64,000 bases of DNA from Thioalkalivibrio sp. ALE14 (GCF_000376845.1 NZ_AQXY01000021.1:28633-92632); one strand, 5' to 3'. Positions 21,574-30,926 are shown, counted from the first letter of the stretch. Notes: generated by a model from the letters alone, not told the origin. Numbers and translations: made by a program.

Positions 21574-24125
21574 TGGCGCAGCCTCAGGTAGATCTCGGGC
21601 AGACGGCGCGGCAGCTCGTCCACGTGGTCGATGATGGTGTAGTGGCCGGGACCGAAGATCGCCGGCAGGTACTCGGAGCCGGACGGGTCCAGGGTGATGC
21701 AGAAGGGGTGTACGCCGGCATCCACCGCCTCCTTCATCGCCATGCGCGTGTCCTCGTGCAGGTAGCGCTGGTCGCCGCCGTCGTCGTAGTCGGCCGGACG
21801 ACCGTCGGACAGGATCAGCAGCAGACGGCGCTGGCTGGAGTTGCGCCGGAACGCCTCCAGCGAATGGCGGATGCCCGCGCCCATGCGTGATGCCAGACGC
21901 CCGGACACCCCGGCGATGCGCCCGCGCACAGTGTCGTTCAGGTCCTCGTTGAAGTCCTTCAGCCAGTAGTAGTTGACCTGGTCGCGCTGCTTGGAGGCGA
22001 ACCCGGCGATCGCGTAGGGGTCGCCGACCTTCGCGATCGCCTCGGCGAACAACATCATCCCCTCGCGCACGCGGTCGACGATCTTGCCCTGCCCGCCCGG
22101 ATGGCGCGCCATGATGCTGGTGGACATGTCCGCCAGCATCAGCACCGAGGTATCACGGTGCTGCACGGCACGCCGGCGGTAGATGAAGGCCTTCGGCGAC
22201 AGCCCCGCCTTCTTGTCGGCGATGTAGTCGATCACCGCCTCGGTATCCAGCTCGTCACCGTCCAGTTGTTTCCTGAGCGGCGCCAGGCGCATCGGGCGCT
22301 GCATCTCCAGGCCGCGGGTCAGGCGCTTCAGGGTGTCGGCATTCTCGGACAGGATGGTTGCGGCCCGCTCCGGGTCCTCGTCGTCAAACACGCGTTCGTA
22401 GAGGTTGACCCAGTCGGAGACGTAGCGCTGCTCGCGGTAGTCCCATTCCGGATACGGGATGCCGTCCTTCTTCGGTGTGTAGGGGGCGGCGCGCTTGGCC
22501 ACCTGGGCCGGCTGCGGGATGCCGGTGCCGATGCGGCCGCCGGTGCCGGAGGTCTCCTGCTGCGGGGTCTGGATGTCGGCGTCCGGATCCTTCTGCGCCT
22601 GCTCCGGGGCCTGCTGCGGCTGCTCTTCCTGCTTCTGGTGCTCGAACTTGTGTTCGTCGTGCGCCTCGTGGTCGCGGAAGTCGGCCAGGCTGCCGTCGCG
22701 CTTGCGCTGGGGGTAGACCGGCAGCGACTGGTTCAGCGACAGCCCCGGGAGGTAGGCCTCGGCGCGCTCCTCGATGGTGATCTCCGGGAAGGCCTCGTCG
22801 GCGAACAGTTCCTCGCCCACGGCCCAGGCGGTCACAACATCCGCATCCGGCTCCAGCACACGTGCCAGACGCGGGTCCTGTGCTTCGCCGCGCAGCAGGG
22901 CCTGCTGGGCCTTCAACGCAAAATCGAAGTACACGCCGGCGGCACCCTCCGGGCGCTCGTGGGCTTGTGCCAGCTCCACCAGGCGCGACAGGAAGTTCGG
23001 AATGCGCGGGGCCAGGCGCGCGTTCACGCGCAGGTCCTCGGCCAGGTCGAACAGCACCTGGAAGCGGAACATGCGTCCCTCGAACGGGGCGAACAGCGGA
23101 CGCCAGGTGATACGCGACTTGTCGTCCAGCGGTGGATGCTCGGCGCCCGCGCGCTCGAACAGCCGCTCGACATCGCTCTGTGCATAGGTGTCGAAGGCGA
23201 GATGGGCGGCCGCATGCTGGGTGGCGACAATCGCCTCCTCTCGGGAATCCATCACCGCCGGCATGAACAGGCGCCGGCCATCGGTCTCGAGCATCGGGCG
23301 GCCCTCGCCCGGCTTCCAGCTGGAATCGGCCAGCGGGATGTCGGCATCCAGCCAGGCCATCAGCACCAGGCGCAGGAAGCGCCCGTTCATACGCGGGCGA
23401 AAACCCGGCAACGCCTCCAGCAGGAGCTTGAGGCTCTCGTCGCTCTCCAGGCGGAAGTACGCCTCGCCGCGCGAGCGTCCGGCCTTCAGCAGGTCCGCGC
23501 CGCGACGGGCCCAGGACAGCAGGCCCTCGTCGCCGACCAGGTTGCGCGCGATCGGAGCACCCTCGAGGTAGGCATCCAGGGTCAGGCCACGCTCGTCGAA
23601 CAGCTGCTCGGCCGGCTCGATCAGGGCGCGCAGGCCCTCGATCCCGCGCCCGCCGGCGAGCTTCTCGAAGTCGGTCTCGAAATAGGCCCGGGCATCCGGC
23701 AGGCTGCGCGCGCACCAGCGCAGGCCGATCTCGGCCCACTCGCGCTCGCCGGCCTCGCCCCAGGCGTCGTACACGCGATCGGCCTGGGCCATGAAGCCTT
23801 CCAGGGCGTAGTTCGAGTTCACCCACTCCTGGAAGCGCGCGGCCTGCTCCAGCCACAGCTCCACCGTCTGCATGTGCTCGGCCAGCCGGGCCGAGTGGCG
23901 CATGAAGCTCTTGCCGGACTCGCGGTCATGGAAGAACAGGTCACGCGCGGTCTCGATCCAGCGCCGCGCGATGGTGGCGCCGAACGGACGGATCGCCGGC
24001 AGCGCCTCCTTCGTGTCGCGGTGGGCAACGAAGCTGATGTCCTCCAGGTGCTGGAGGATCTCCTCGATCTCGACGAGTTCTTCCGCCTCCGGTTTCGCGC
24101 CGCCGTTGGTCGCGGTGTCGCTCAC
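21570..24125 (-). CDS. cbbO: CbbO/NorD-type von Willebrand factor A protein
   Basis: 851 residues. Large N-terminal CbbO/NorD helical region, an acidic and Gln-rich linker ([20 protein letters not shown] and on) around residues 500-550, and a C-terminal VWA domain with the MIDAS start [18 protein letters not shown] (DxSxS) and later [16 protein letters not shown]. CbbO bridges the CbbQ AAA+ ring to RuBisCO to remove inhibitors; NorD does an analogous task for nitric oxide reductase. No nor or RuBisCO genes are in the window, so the CbbO label rests on lifestyle and on the CbbQ neighbour. GTG start, coupled (GTGA) to cbbQ. Confidence 0.8.
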   Translation of the reverse strand: MSDTATNGGAKPEAEELVEIEEILQHLEDISFVAHRDTKEALPAIRPFGATIARRWIETARDLFFHDRESGKSFMRHSARLAEHMQTVELWLEQAARFQEWVNSNYALEGFMAQADRVYDAWGEAGEREWAEIGLRWCARSLPDARAYFETDFEKLAGGRGIEGLRALIEPAEQLFDERGLTLDAYLEGAPIARNLVGDEGLLSWARRGADLLKAGRSRGEAYFRLESDESLKLLLEALPGFRPRMNGRFLRLVLMAWLDADIPLADSSWKPGEGRPMLETDGRRLFMPAVMDSREEAIVATQHAAAHLAFDTYAQSDVERLFERAGAEHPPLDDKSRITWRPLFAPFEGRMFRFQVLFDLAEDLRVNARLAPRIPNFLSRLVELAQAHERPEGAAGVYFDFALKAQQALLRGEAQDPRLARVLEPDADVVTAWAVGEELFADEAFPEITIEERAEAYLPGLSLNQSLPVYPQRKRDGSLADFRDHEAHDEHKFEHQKQEEQPQQAPEQAQKDPDADIQTPQQETSGTGGRIGTGIPQPAQVAKRAAPYTPKKDGIPYPEWDYREQRYVSDWVNLYERVFDDEDPERAATILSENADTLKRLTRGLEMQRPMRLAPLRKQLDGDELDTEAVIDYIADKKAGLSPKAFIYRRRAVQHRDTSVLMLADMSTSIMARHPGGQGKIVDRVREGMMLFAEAIAKVGDPYAIAGFASKQRDQVNYYWLKDFNEDLNDTVRGRIAGVSGRLASRMGAGIRHSLEAFRRNSSQRRLLLILSDGRPADYDDGGDQRYLHEDTRMAMKEAVDAGVHPFCITLDPSGSEYLPAIFGPGHYTIIDHVDELPRRLPEIYLRLRQ

Positions 24126-24982
24126 GCCGCTGCGGACTCGGGGAAGTGGGCGTCGAAGATCTCCTCCAGCGCCTGGATCAGCTCGGGGTCATCGGTGATC
24201 GGGGCGATCATCGCCGCGCGGCAGGCCACACGCGGGCTCAAGCCCGCCTGCATCAGCTCGCCGGCATAGGCGAGCGCGCGGGTGGAAGTGGCCTCTTCCA
24301 GGCCATGGTCCTTGAGGGCACGCGCCTTGCGCCCGGCGGCCACAAGCTTCTCGACGCGGTCGGCGTCGAGGCCACCGGATTCCTTGGCCACAATCTCGCG
24401 CTCGACGTCTTCCGCCGGGTAGTCGAAATGGATGCCGACGAAACGCTGCTTGGTGGACGGCTTCAGGTCCTTCAGCACGGTCTGGTAACCGGGGTTGTAG
24501 GAGATCACCAGCATGAAGTCCTCGTGCGCGTCGATGATCTGCGCCTTCTTGTCCAGCGGAAGCTGGCGGCGGTGGTCAGTCAGCGGGTGGATGACCACGG
24601 TGGTATCGGTACGCGCCTCGACGATCTCGTCGAGGTAGCAGATCGCGCCTTCCTTGACCGAACGGGTCAGCGGGCCGTCCTGCCAGACGGTCTCCTCTCC
24701 CTCCAGCAGGAAACGGCCGACCAGATCGGAGCTGGTCAGGTCCTCGTGGCAGGACACGGTCACCAGCGGCTGGCCAATGGTGTGGGCCACATGCTCCAGG
24801 AACCGGGTCTTGCCGCAGCCTGTCGGTCCCTTGAGCATCACCGGAAGGCGTTTGGAGTAGGCGGCCCGGAAGATCTCGATCTCGTCGCCCTGGGGCTTGT
24901 AGAACGGGGCGTCGCCCGCGTCCCCCGGCTTTTCGATGACGTCGCGTTCCACACCGCGGATGCGGTTGATCAGGTTCTTCAT
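24122..24982 (-). CDS. cbbQ: CbbQ/NorQ family MoxR-type AAA+ ATPase
   Basis: 286 residues. Walker [15 protein letters not shown] (about residues 50-63), [21 protein letters not shown] pore region ([14 protein letters not shown]), Walker [14 protein letters not shown], sensor 1 ISYNPGYQ and the arginine-finger region KPSTKQRF. The protein forms a ring that remodels its target with the VWA partner encoded immediately downstream. The ATG at 24982 follows a GGAGATCCC site. The typical CbbQ N-terminus ([13 protein letters not shown]) is extended here by ~25 residues. Confidence 0.85.
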   Translation of the reverse strand: MKNLINRIRGVERDVIEKPGDAGDAPFYKPQGDEIEIFRAAYSKRLPVMLKGPTGCGKTRFLEHVAHTIGQPLVTVSCHEDLTSSDLVGRFLLEGEETVWQDGPLTRSVKEGAICYLDEIVEARTDTTVVIHPLTDHRRQLPLDKKAQIIDAHEDFMLVISYNPGYQTVLKDLKPSTKQRFVGIHFDYPAEDVEREIVAKESGGLDADRVEKLVAAGRKARALKDHGLEEATSTRALAYAGELMQAGLSPRVACRAAMIAPITDDPELIQALEEIFDAHFPESAAA

Positions 24983-25070
24983 GGGATCTCCGGGCAGGAC
25001 TGGTGTATGCGCGGGTGTAGCGTTACCCTCCAGCGCGCTGGGCGGGCTGCCAATCGTGTTCGCGCAGGCT

Positions 25071-25098
25071 TTGTTGTATCATTTGCTGTTTATATTCT
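25071..25098 (+). promoter_or_regulatory. Possible sigma-70 promoter for the small divergent gene
   Basis: TTGTTG at 25071-25076 and TATTCT at 25093-25098 are spaced by 16 bases in a locally AT-rich patch, which stands out in this GC-rich region. The patch is about 100 bp upstream of the small gene at 25202 and 90 bp from the cbbQ start on the other strand, so it could serve either direction. No experimental support. Confidence 0.3.
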
Positions 25099-25201
25099 AT
25101 CGAACCTGCGCACTTGCATGAACCAAATGCCCCATCACTGCGGGGTTGGGCTTGCGAAGGCGCCCGTCACTCGGATTCAGCGCTTCAATAGAGGACCCGG
25201 T

Positions 25202-25519
25202 ATGAAACTTGTCAAACTCGTCAAGCTGAACAATCTGCAGTACAACCCGAACCGTGACCCGGAGGTGTACCGCCGTCCGATCAACGAGGAATTCCGGGTT
25301 CAGGCCTCGCTCAATGGTTCCGGCACCGCCCAGTGCAAGTTCTCGGTGGAAGGCGAGACCCTGTGCGAAGGCAGTGTGTCCCTGCCGGGCACCTTTGACT
25401 GCAAGTTCAGCTACGACACCGCCGGCACCCGCATTGGCGACCTGGTAATCGAGGGCAACGGCGAGACCTTCCACGAGAAGATCCGCATCGACGTGCTGGA
25501 ACACGCCTGGATCGGCTGA
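25202..25519 (+). CDS. Small protein of unknown function, divergent from cbbQ
   Basis: 105 residues, no signal peptide. After MKLVKLVKLNNLQYNPNRDP the sequence is an alternating polar/hydrophobic beta pattern (EFRVQASLNGSGTAQCKFSV, GTFDCKFSYDTAGTRIGDLV), suggesting a single beta-sandwich domain of about 80 residues with two or three Cys. I do not recognise the family. The ATG at 25202 is preceded by AGAGGACCCGGT, a reasonable ribosome site. It is followed by an intrinsic terminator, so it is a monocistronic unit. The coding quality is good and the start is unambiguous. Confidence 0.75.
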   Translation: MKLVKLVKLNNLQYNPNRDPEVYRRPINEEFRVQASLNGSGTAQCKFSVEGETLCEGSVSLPGTFDCKFSYDTAGTRIGDLVIEGNGETFHEKIRIDVLEHAWIG

Positions 25520-25561
25520 GTCCGGCTCGACCCACCCCGGCTTGGTTCCGGGGCGCGTCAC

Positions 25562-25605
25562 TCAAAGGCCCCGCGGCAACCTGCCCGGGGCCTTTCGCGT
25601 TTCAG
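25562..25605 (+). terminator. Terminator after the small divergent gene
   Basis: Stem AAAGGCCCCG / CGGGGCCTTT with a short loop (25564-25595) followed by CGCGTTT, 45 bp past the stop at 25519. Confidence 0.6.
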
Positions 25606-25940
25606 GTCCAGCCACACCTCTCTTCTCGTCTGCCCGACCGCATGCCCCCTCGCAATCCCGGCCGCAGCGAAGCCGAGCGCCGGGATCTCCCGGGCGAGCC
25701 CCCTGACGTCCGGGTTATCTCCAGCGGTGGAGATCCCGGATAACCGCTGCAGGGTTTCCGGGATGACGAGGGGGAGAACGTCATGGTGACCGGAGAAGGC
25801 CGACAACGTGTTCCGATCGACCCGTCGCGCGTCCCCGAATCGGGTTTCTCCGTGCTCTCCGTGTCCTCCGGGGTGCAACCGCCCTTGCCCTTCTTCGTAT
25901 CTTCGTGCGCTTCGTGGTGAAAAATGGAGACGGCCCCCAG
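25606..25940. repeat. Gene-free stretch with two repeat-like segments
   Basis: No coding sequence is credible here. 25677-25770 contains palindromic words (CCGGGTTATCTCCAGC facing GGAGATCCCGGATAAC, then TTTCCGGGATGACGAGGGGG), a REP-type element. 25846-25921 carries GTGCTCTCCGTGTCCTCC and CTTCGTGCGCTTCGTGGTGA; the latter is the reverse complement of a segment at 6630-6650, so this is a second dispersed repeat family. Both lie between convergent genes. Confidence 0.5.
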
Positions 25941-25945
25941 ACGAA

Positions 25946-25971
25946 GAAAGCCCCGCCGGAGCGGGGCTTTC
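25946..25971 (-). terminator. Terminator of the glycine betaine operon
   Basis: Stem GAAAGCCCCGC / GCGGGGCTTTC with a CGGA loop, 25 bp past the proX stop, followed on the minus strand by TTCGTC. Confidence 0.7.
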
Positions 25972-25995
25972 GGGCGTTACGGATGCCTGCCGTGA

Positions 25996-26865
25996 TCAGT
26001 CGATCACGCCGGTCACCCAGTACTGCACGTACTTCGGGTTGTCCTCGATAAAGCGGTCCACCGCCTCCTCGTAGGAGTTCTCCTGGGCGTAGAACATCGC
26101 GTCTTCCAGCACCTCCAGATCCAGGTGCATGCGCGAGATCATCATCGCCACGTCGTGGTACTCCTCGGCGAAGCCCTCACGCGCCAGGGCGTGGATACGC
26201 TCGAACCCGCCCAGAGCGCCTTCCGGGTCCTCCAGGTAGCGCAGGTCGTAGGCCCCGAACTTCCAGTGCGGGCTCCAGCCGGTCACCACGATCCATTCAT
26301 CGCGGCGGATCGCCCGATCCAGCGCGGAGGTCATGCCCGCCCCGGAGGAGATCTGCAGGTCGTAGCCATCCAGCCCGTAGGTCTCGATGGCCTCTTCCGA
26401 CAGCCGGGTCAGGCCCGCGCCCGGATCGATGCCGGTGATGCGGCCATTCAGCTGGTCACGCACGGAGTCCTTCTTCAGGTCTTCGATGGAGCCGAGTTCA
26501 TCCTCGGGCACGTAGTCCGGCACGACCCAGCCGAGGCGGGCATTGCCATACAGGGGACCGAGATTCACCACGTCCTGACCGACGCGGTCCATGTAGTCCG
26601 CGTGGGTGCCTGGCAGCCAGGCCATCAGCATCATGTCGATGTCACCGGACGCGAGGCCCTGGTACTGCGGGGCAATGTCGGTCTGGATCAGTTCGACCGA
26701 ATAGCCCATCTCGTCCTCGATGACGCGCTCGGCCAGTTTGGTCACGAACTCGGCATCGGACCACGCGGTCCAGCCGATCTGGATATCGTCGGCCTGGGCC
26801 GTCGCGAGGCCCATGGAGGCGGCCAGGACGCCGCCCAGAAGGGTTGAGGTCAGTGTCTTGTTCAT
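25996..26865 (-). CDS. proX: Glycine betaine/proline-betaine ABC transporter, substrate-binding protein
   Basis: 289 residues with a Sec signal peptide (cleavage near AQADDIQIGW). OpuAC/ProX-type periplasmic binding protein: the Trp-rich ligand cage can be inferred from IQIGWTAWSDAEF, MLMAWLPGTHADY and VVTGWSPHWKFG. It delivers betaine-type compatible solutes to ProVW, important for osmotic balance in saline and alkaline habitats. It is third in proV-proW-proX, 52 bp after proW with an AAGGAAGGAG ribosome site. Confidence 0.93.
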   Translation of the reverse strand: MNKTLTSTLLGGVLAASMGLATAQADDIQIGWTAWSDAEFVTKLAERVIEDEMGYSVELIQTDIAPQYQGLASGDIDMMLMAWLPGTHADYMDRVGQDVVNLGPLYGNARLGWVVPDYVPEDELGSIEDLKKDSVRDQLNGRITGIDPGAGLTRLSEEAIETYGLDGYDLQISSGAGMTSALDRAIRRDEWIVVTGWSPHWKFGAYDLRYLEDPEGALGGFERIHALAREGFAEEYHDVAMMISRMHLDLEVLEDAMFYAQENSYEEAVDRFIEDNPKYVQYWVTGVID

Positions 26866-26917
26866 CGCGCTACTCCTTCCTTCGTGTGAAACGGATGGCG
26901 CGACGCACGGAACGGCC

Positions 26918-27760
26918 CTAGCCGCTTGCCTTGCGCCGCAGCCCTACGCTCTGAGTGATCCGGTCGAGCAGGATGGCGAGGATCACGACCCCCAGGCCGC
27001 CCTCGAAACCCAACCCGACATCGAGCCGCTGGATACCGGTCAGCACGGTGTTGCCGAGGCCGCCGGCACCGATCATCGACGCGATCACCACCATGGAGAG
27101 TGCCAGCATGATGGTCTGGTTGATGCCCGCCATGATCGACGGCATCGCCAGAGGTAACTGAATCTTGGTCAGAAGCTGGCGTCGATTGCAACCGAAGGCC
27201 AGCCCGGCCTCGATCTGCTCTCGATTCACCTGGCGAATGCCGAGGTTGGTCAGGCGCACCACCGGCGGCATGCAGAAAACCACCGTGGCGATCGCGCCCG
27301 GCACCGTACCCAGCCCGAAGAAGATCGCCGCCGGGATCAGGTAGACGAACGGCGGCATGGTCTGCATCAGGTCCAGCACCGGACGAATCGACGCCTCGAC
27401 CCAGTCGCTGCGCGCCATCGCGACCCCGACCGGCATACCAATCGCCAGTGCCACGGCCGTGGCCGCCAGCACCAGCGACAGGGTCTTGATGGTGGGTTCC
27501 CACAGGTCCATCCCGAGGATCAGGCCCAGCGCGACAATGGCGAAGATGCCGAAACGCCAGCTGACCCGCCACCAGCTCAGACCCACCAGGGCCAGCACCA
27601 GCAGCCAGGCCGGGATCGCCAGCAGCGCGCCCTCGAAGGAGTTGGTCAGGAGCCCGAGGAACCAGGCGATGCCATCCAGGGCCGGTTCCAGATTGGCGAG
27701 GATCCAGTCGACTGCGGCCTCGATCCAGTCGCCCACGGGGATATTGATGCGGTCTTCCAT
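26918..27760 (-). CDS. proW: Glycine betaine/proline-betaine ABC transporter, permease
   Basis: 280 residues, an inner-membrane permease with six or seven helices. The cytoplasmic coupling (EAA) loop is seen around GLAFGCNRRQLLTKIQLPLAMPSIMAGINQ (split: GLAFGCNRRQLLTKI, then LPLAMPSIMAG). The gene starts one base after the proV stop, so translation is coupled. The N-terminal ~50-residue amphipathic segment (IEAAVDWILANLEPALDGIA) matches ProW. Confidence 0.93.
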   Translation of the reverse strand: MEDRINIPVGDWIEAAVDWILANLEPALDGIAWFLGLLTNSFEGALLAIPAWLLVLALVGLSWWRVSWRFGIFAIVALGLILGMDLWEPTIKTLSLVLAATAVALAIGMPVGVAMARSDWVEASIRPVLDLMQTMPPFVYLIPAAIFFGLGTVPGAIATVVFCMPPVVRLTNLGIRQVNREQIEAGLAFGCNRRQLLTKIQLPLAMPSIMAGINQTIMLALSMVVIASMIGAGGLGNTVLTGIQRLDVGLGFEGGLGVVILAILLDRITQSVGLRRKASG

Positions 27761-27761
27761 G

Positions 27762-28967
27762 TCAGTGATCTCCGTTGGCGACGGCCACGTTCCGGCTGCG
27801 GTCCAGGGCCTCGACCAGCCGCGGCAGAGTCACCAGCCCACGGAACGCCCCATCGGCGTCCACCACCGGGATGGACACCGGGCTCTTCGCGGCGCGCCCC
27901 GGCAGATCCGCCAGTGCCACATCCTCGGTGACCGGCTCCACCTCGACCGCGACCTCGCTTGCCGGGCGGTCCACGGTCAGCTCGCCGAGGCGCTTGGCCT
28001 GGACGACCGACCGGAACCGGCCCTCGGCGTCGACAATCACGGCCTCGTTGCCCGGCACATGGGCGATGCGGTTGCGCGCCTCGCCGGCCGTGGTGTCGGC
28101 ATCCAGCACCGGGATATTCTCGCTGTCCATGATGTCACAGGCCTGAAATACCTGGGTGATGTCCACGCCGTGGAAGAACGAGCGAACATATTCGTTGGCC
28201 GGATCGACAATGATCTCTTTTGGCGTCCCCACCTGCACCACTTCGCCGCCCTGCATGATGGCGATGCGATCGCCAATGCGGATGGCCTCGTCCAGGTCAT
28301 GGGAGATAAAGACCACGGTGCGTCGGCGCTCGTGCTGCAGGTCCAGCAGTCGATCCTGCATCTCGGTGCGGATGAGCGGGTCCAGCGCCGAGAAGGCCTC
28401 GTCCATCAGCATGATGGAGGGATCAGTCGCCAGCGCCCGCGCCAGACCCACGCGCTGCTGCATCCCGCCGGAGAGTTCATCGGGGTAACTGCGGGCATGG
28501 GCCTTCAGACCCACTTGGTCGAGCGCCTCCAGCGCCCTTTCACGACGCCGGGCGCGGCCGACGCCGGCAATCTCCAGCCCGAACGCGGCGTTGTCGATCA
28601 CAGTCTTGTGCGGCATCAGGGCGAAGGACTGGAACACCATGGCCATGTCCTCGCTGCGGAGCCGGATCAGTTCGCGCTGGTTCATCCGCGTCACATCGCG
28701 CCCGCGGACCTCCACGGTGCCGGCAGTGGGCTCGATCAGCCGGTTGAGCAGGCGCACCAGGGTGGACTTGCCCGAGCCGGACAAGCCCATGACCACAAAG
28801 ATCTCGCCCTCGGCGATATCCAGGTTGCAGTCCTTCACGCCCACCGTGTTGCCGGTGCGCTCGAAGATGGTGTCCTTGTCCAGCCCGTCCTGGATCAGCC
28901 GCAGACCCTCCTGGGGGTTCGGACCAAACACCTTGAACAGATCGCGCACCCGGATGATGGGTTCCAT
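27762..28967 (-). CDS. proV: Glycine betaine/proline-betaine ABC transporter, ATP-binding protein
   Basis: 401 residues. ATPase domain with Walker A GLSGSGKSTLVR (about residue 60), Q-loop, signature LSGGMQQRVGLARALA and Walker B IMLMDEAFSALDP, followed by tandem CBS domains (~residues 280-390) that sense ionic strength in the characterised OpuA/ProV systems. Together with ProW and ProX it forms an osmoregulated uptake system. First gene of the transporter set; a receiver-like gene lies 53 bp upstream on the same strand. Confidence 0.94.
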   Translation of the reverse strand: MEPIIRVRDLFKVFGPNPQEGLRLIQDGLDKDTIFERTGNTVGVKDCNLDIAEGEIFVVMGLSGSGKSTLVRLLNRLIEPTAGTVEVRGRDVTRMNQRELIRLRSEDMAMVFQSFALMPHKTVIDNAAFGLEIAGVGRARRRERALEALDQVGLKAHARSYPDELSGGMQQRVGLARALATDPSIMLMDEAFSALDPLIRTEMQDRLLDLQHERRRTVVFISHDLDEAIRIGDRIAIMQGGEVVQVGTPKEIIVDPANEYVRSFFHGVDITQVFQACDIMDSENIPVLDADTTAGEARNRIAHVPGNEAVIVDAEGRFRSVVQAKRLGELTVDRPASEVAVEVEPVTEDVALADLPGRAAKSPVSIPVVDADGAFRGLVTLPRLVEALDRSRNVAVANGDH

Positions 28968-29020
28968 GCCACGCTCTCCCTGCCAGTAACGTCGCGATGC
29001 CGAGCCCGGCTGGCAGCGGA

Positions 29021-29404
29021 CTACCAGTCGTACTGGCGAATGAATTCGGGCAGCTTGTCGATCATCTCGTCACGCCCGAAGAAGCGGTCGGCGCGGGCCA
29101 GGCGCATTTCGTCCTGGATGTCCTGATCGCCGCCAAAGCAGAATACCGGAAGATTGATCTGGTATTCCATGCGCAGCATACGGATCACGTCGAGCGGGTC
29201 GAAGACCTCGATCTCGTCCAGATCCAGCAACAGGAACCTGTATAACAGGATCTCGTTCCATGGCCCAAGTTCATCGAGATCGGTGACCCGGTGCAACTGC
29301 CAGTCTGACGGTAACTGGGCCTGCAGGCGTTCGGTCATCCCGGCATCCTGGGTCATCAGGATCAGGCGTTTCTCGAGGCGGCGCTCGATTGTCGGTTCGG
29401 ACAT
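29021..29404 (-). CDS. Degenerate response-regulator receiver-like protein
   Basis: 127 residues with a CheY-like alternating pattern: RLILMTQDAGMTERLQAQL (strand and helix 1), RFLLLDLDEIEVFDPLDV (phosphorylation strand 3, with an Asp), LPVFCFGG (strand 4) and ADRFFGRDEM (strand 5). The conserved Thr of strand 4 and Lys of strand 5 of true receivers are not in place, so phosphotransfer signalling is doubtful. No output domain. The ATG at 29404 was picked because the open frame upstream is antisense-like sequence across the next gene. Function unknown; it lies between the second lipoate-ligase gene and proV. Confidence 0.65.
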   Translation of the reverse strand: MSEPTIERRLEKRLILMTQDAGMTERLQAQLPSDWQLHRVTDLDELGPWNEILLYRFLLLDLDEIEVFDPLDVIRMLRMEYQINLPVFCFGGDQDIQDEMRLARADRFFGRDEMIDKLPEFIRQYDW

Positions 29405-29450
29405 GAGGCGACTCCGGCGTTTGGGGGTCGTGGGGCGCGAAACGGGCGGT

Positions 29451-30494
29451 TCAGGCCGCCACAATCCCGCGATAAAGCCCGTCGATTCGGGCACTGATCT
29501 CATCGACCATATTGGGCTGAAGCTGGCCGTTGAGCCGCGAGCGCACGCGCAGGCGCTCCGGCGACTCGCCCACCAGCCGTTCTTCGAGGATCGCCGTGGT
29601 CGCCGGATCCTCGCACCAGATGCGCGCGATGTGCGAGCCCTGCACGTGGAGCCGCAGGCGCCCGCAAGCCCCGCGGGTCTCGAACACATGGTTGTCGCGA
29701 TTCACGCGGATGCCGTCGCGCACGGACGGCGAACCCTGCCCGTCGGCCAGGTCCTCCAGTTCCTCGAGCCCGACGGTCAGCCATTGCTCGATCGTCTCCG
29801 GATCCGGATCGACGGCACGCACGGGACCCCCGAAACGACGTTCCAGGACCGCCCGCAGTGCTGCCTCCACCTGCGCGGGCTCCGGGGGGTGCAGGCACTG
29901 GCGGGCGCAGTCGGTCATGCCCGTCTCCAGGGCCGGACGCAGCCAGTCGCGGTAACCCTCGCTGGGCGCGTGCACGCAGGCCAGAAAGCGCTCGACCGGG
30001 AAATGCCGCAGGAAGCTAGCGCCGAAGACGCAGCCCTCGTCCAGCGTTGCCGCGCCGGTGCCCATGATCTTGCGCCCCTGCACCCAGACGTCCTGCCCCC
30101 GGGCCTCAACGCCTTCCAGCCCGAGTTCGCGCAGGACATCCATCGCGATCCCGAGGCCCATGGCGAACAGGTGCCGATGGCCCCGCGCGAGGACATGGCG
30201 CGGCTGGATCAGGAAAAAGCAGGCCTGGTCGGCATCCACCCAGACCGAACCGCCCCCCAGGGGGCGGCGTACCACGGGCACCCCTTGCTCGGCGCAGGCC
30301 GCCAGGTCGAGATCGGTCCCGGCATCCTGGCTGGCCCCGACCGAGATATGCGGCTCGTGCGCGTGCGCCCACAACAGGCGCGGCGGCGCGTCCGGTGCGG
30401 TGGAGGCCGCCAGACCCGTGTAAAGCGCGTGGAGTTCTTCGGCGGACCGGGCCCCGGCGTCGATCCACTCCGGGGTTACCGTGGATGCGACCAA
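29451..30494 (-). CDS. Lipoate--protein ligase-like protein, second copy (BPL/LplA/LipB family)
   Basis: 347 residues. The family motif for the lipoyl-adenylate site is RRPLGGGSVWVD (about residues 75-86), with the later KIMGTGAA and FGASFLRHFP; the C-terminal ~100 residues (RDGIRVNRDNHVFETRGACG onward) resemble the LplB-type accessory domain. It is divergent from the ligase in the lip operon (36123-37217), where the motif is RRITGGGAIYFD. Start is TTG at 30494, three bases after the preceding stop and eight bases after GAGG. The target protein is probably one of the LbpA proteins, by context only. Confidence 0.8.
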   Translation of the reverse strand: MVASTVTPEWIDAGARSAEELHALYTGLAASTAPDAPPRLLWAHAHEPHISVGASQDAGTDLDLAACAEQGVPVVRRPLGGGSVWVDADQACFFLIQPRHVLARGHRHLFAMGLGIAMDVLRELGLEGVEARGQDVWVQGRKIMGTGAATLDEGCVFGASFLRHFPVERFLACVHAPSEGYRDWLRPALETGMTDCARQCLHPPEPAQVEAALRAVLERRFGGPVRAVDPDPETIEQWLTVGLEELEDLADGQGSPSVRDGIRVNRDNHVFETRGACGRLRLHVQGSHIARIWCEDPATTAILEERLVGESPERLRVRSRLNGQLQPNMVDEISARIDGLYRGIVAA

Positions 30495-30497
30495 GTG

Positions 30498-30926
30498 TCA
30501 GCCCTCGGTCTTGCCCTGCCCGGCGCCGGGGTCGTCGGCCTTGTCCTCCTCACCGGGCTGATAGAAGTAACGGAAATAGAAGTCACTGCGCGAGAGGTCC
30601 TCGTACAGCTTGGCGCGCTCCTCAACCCCGCTGCGCATGATCTCGACCATGGCCATGGCCTGCTCGCCATCGATGATGTGGATGCCGCCGGTCAGTTCCT
30701 GATCGGTGTCGAGGAAGTGCGCGGCCAGCTCCTCCGGCTCCTGGATGTAGACCAGGAAGGACTTGCAGTCGGGATCCTCAAGATCCAGGGGCTGCATCAC
30801 GATCTTGCCCAGCCAGGCCAGACGCGCCACCTGGTTAAACTGGTGGATATCGAGCTTCTTGCCCTTCTTGTACTTGTTGAGTTCGTTACGGATCTCGCCA
30901 ATGTTGGCGATCTTCATCGATTTCAT
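30498..30926 (-). CDS. Unknown protein coupled to the second lipoate ligase
   Basis: 142 residues, soluble, no signal peptide. Begins MKSMKIANIGEIRNELNKYK, then IHQFNQVARLAWLGKIVMQP and SFLVYIQEPEELAAHFLDTD, ending in a charged tail. I recognise no domain. The ATG at 30926 has AGGA nine bases upstream; the internal ATG three codons later has none. Its stop is three bases before the ligase start, so the two are cotranslated, suggesting a shared function. Confidence 0.7.
   Translation of the reverse strand: MKSMKIANIGEIRNELNKYKKGKKLDIHQFNQVARLAWLGKIVMQPLDLEDPDCKSFLVYIQEPEELAAHFLDTDQELTGGIHIIDGEQAMAMVEIMRSGVEERAKLYEDLSRSDFYFRYFYQPGEEDKADDPGAGQGKTEG

Noticed and set aside
22101..24269. 722-codon open frame on the plus strand opposite cbbO
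   Set aside because: Antisense of a recognised gene; composition is that of a shadow frame.
21570..24982. NorQ-NorD (nitric oxide reductase activation) reading of the AAA+/VWA pair
   Set aside because: Sequence families overlap, but no nor structural genes are near and the lifestyle suggests CbbQ/CbbO; the alternative is not excluded.
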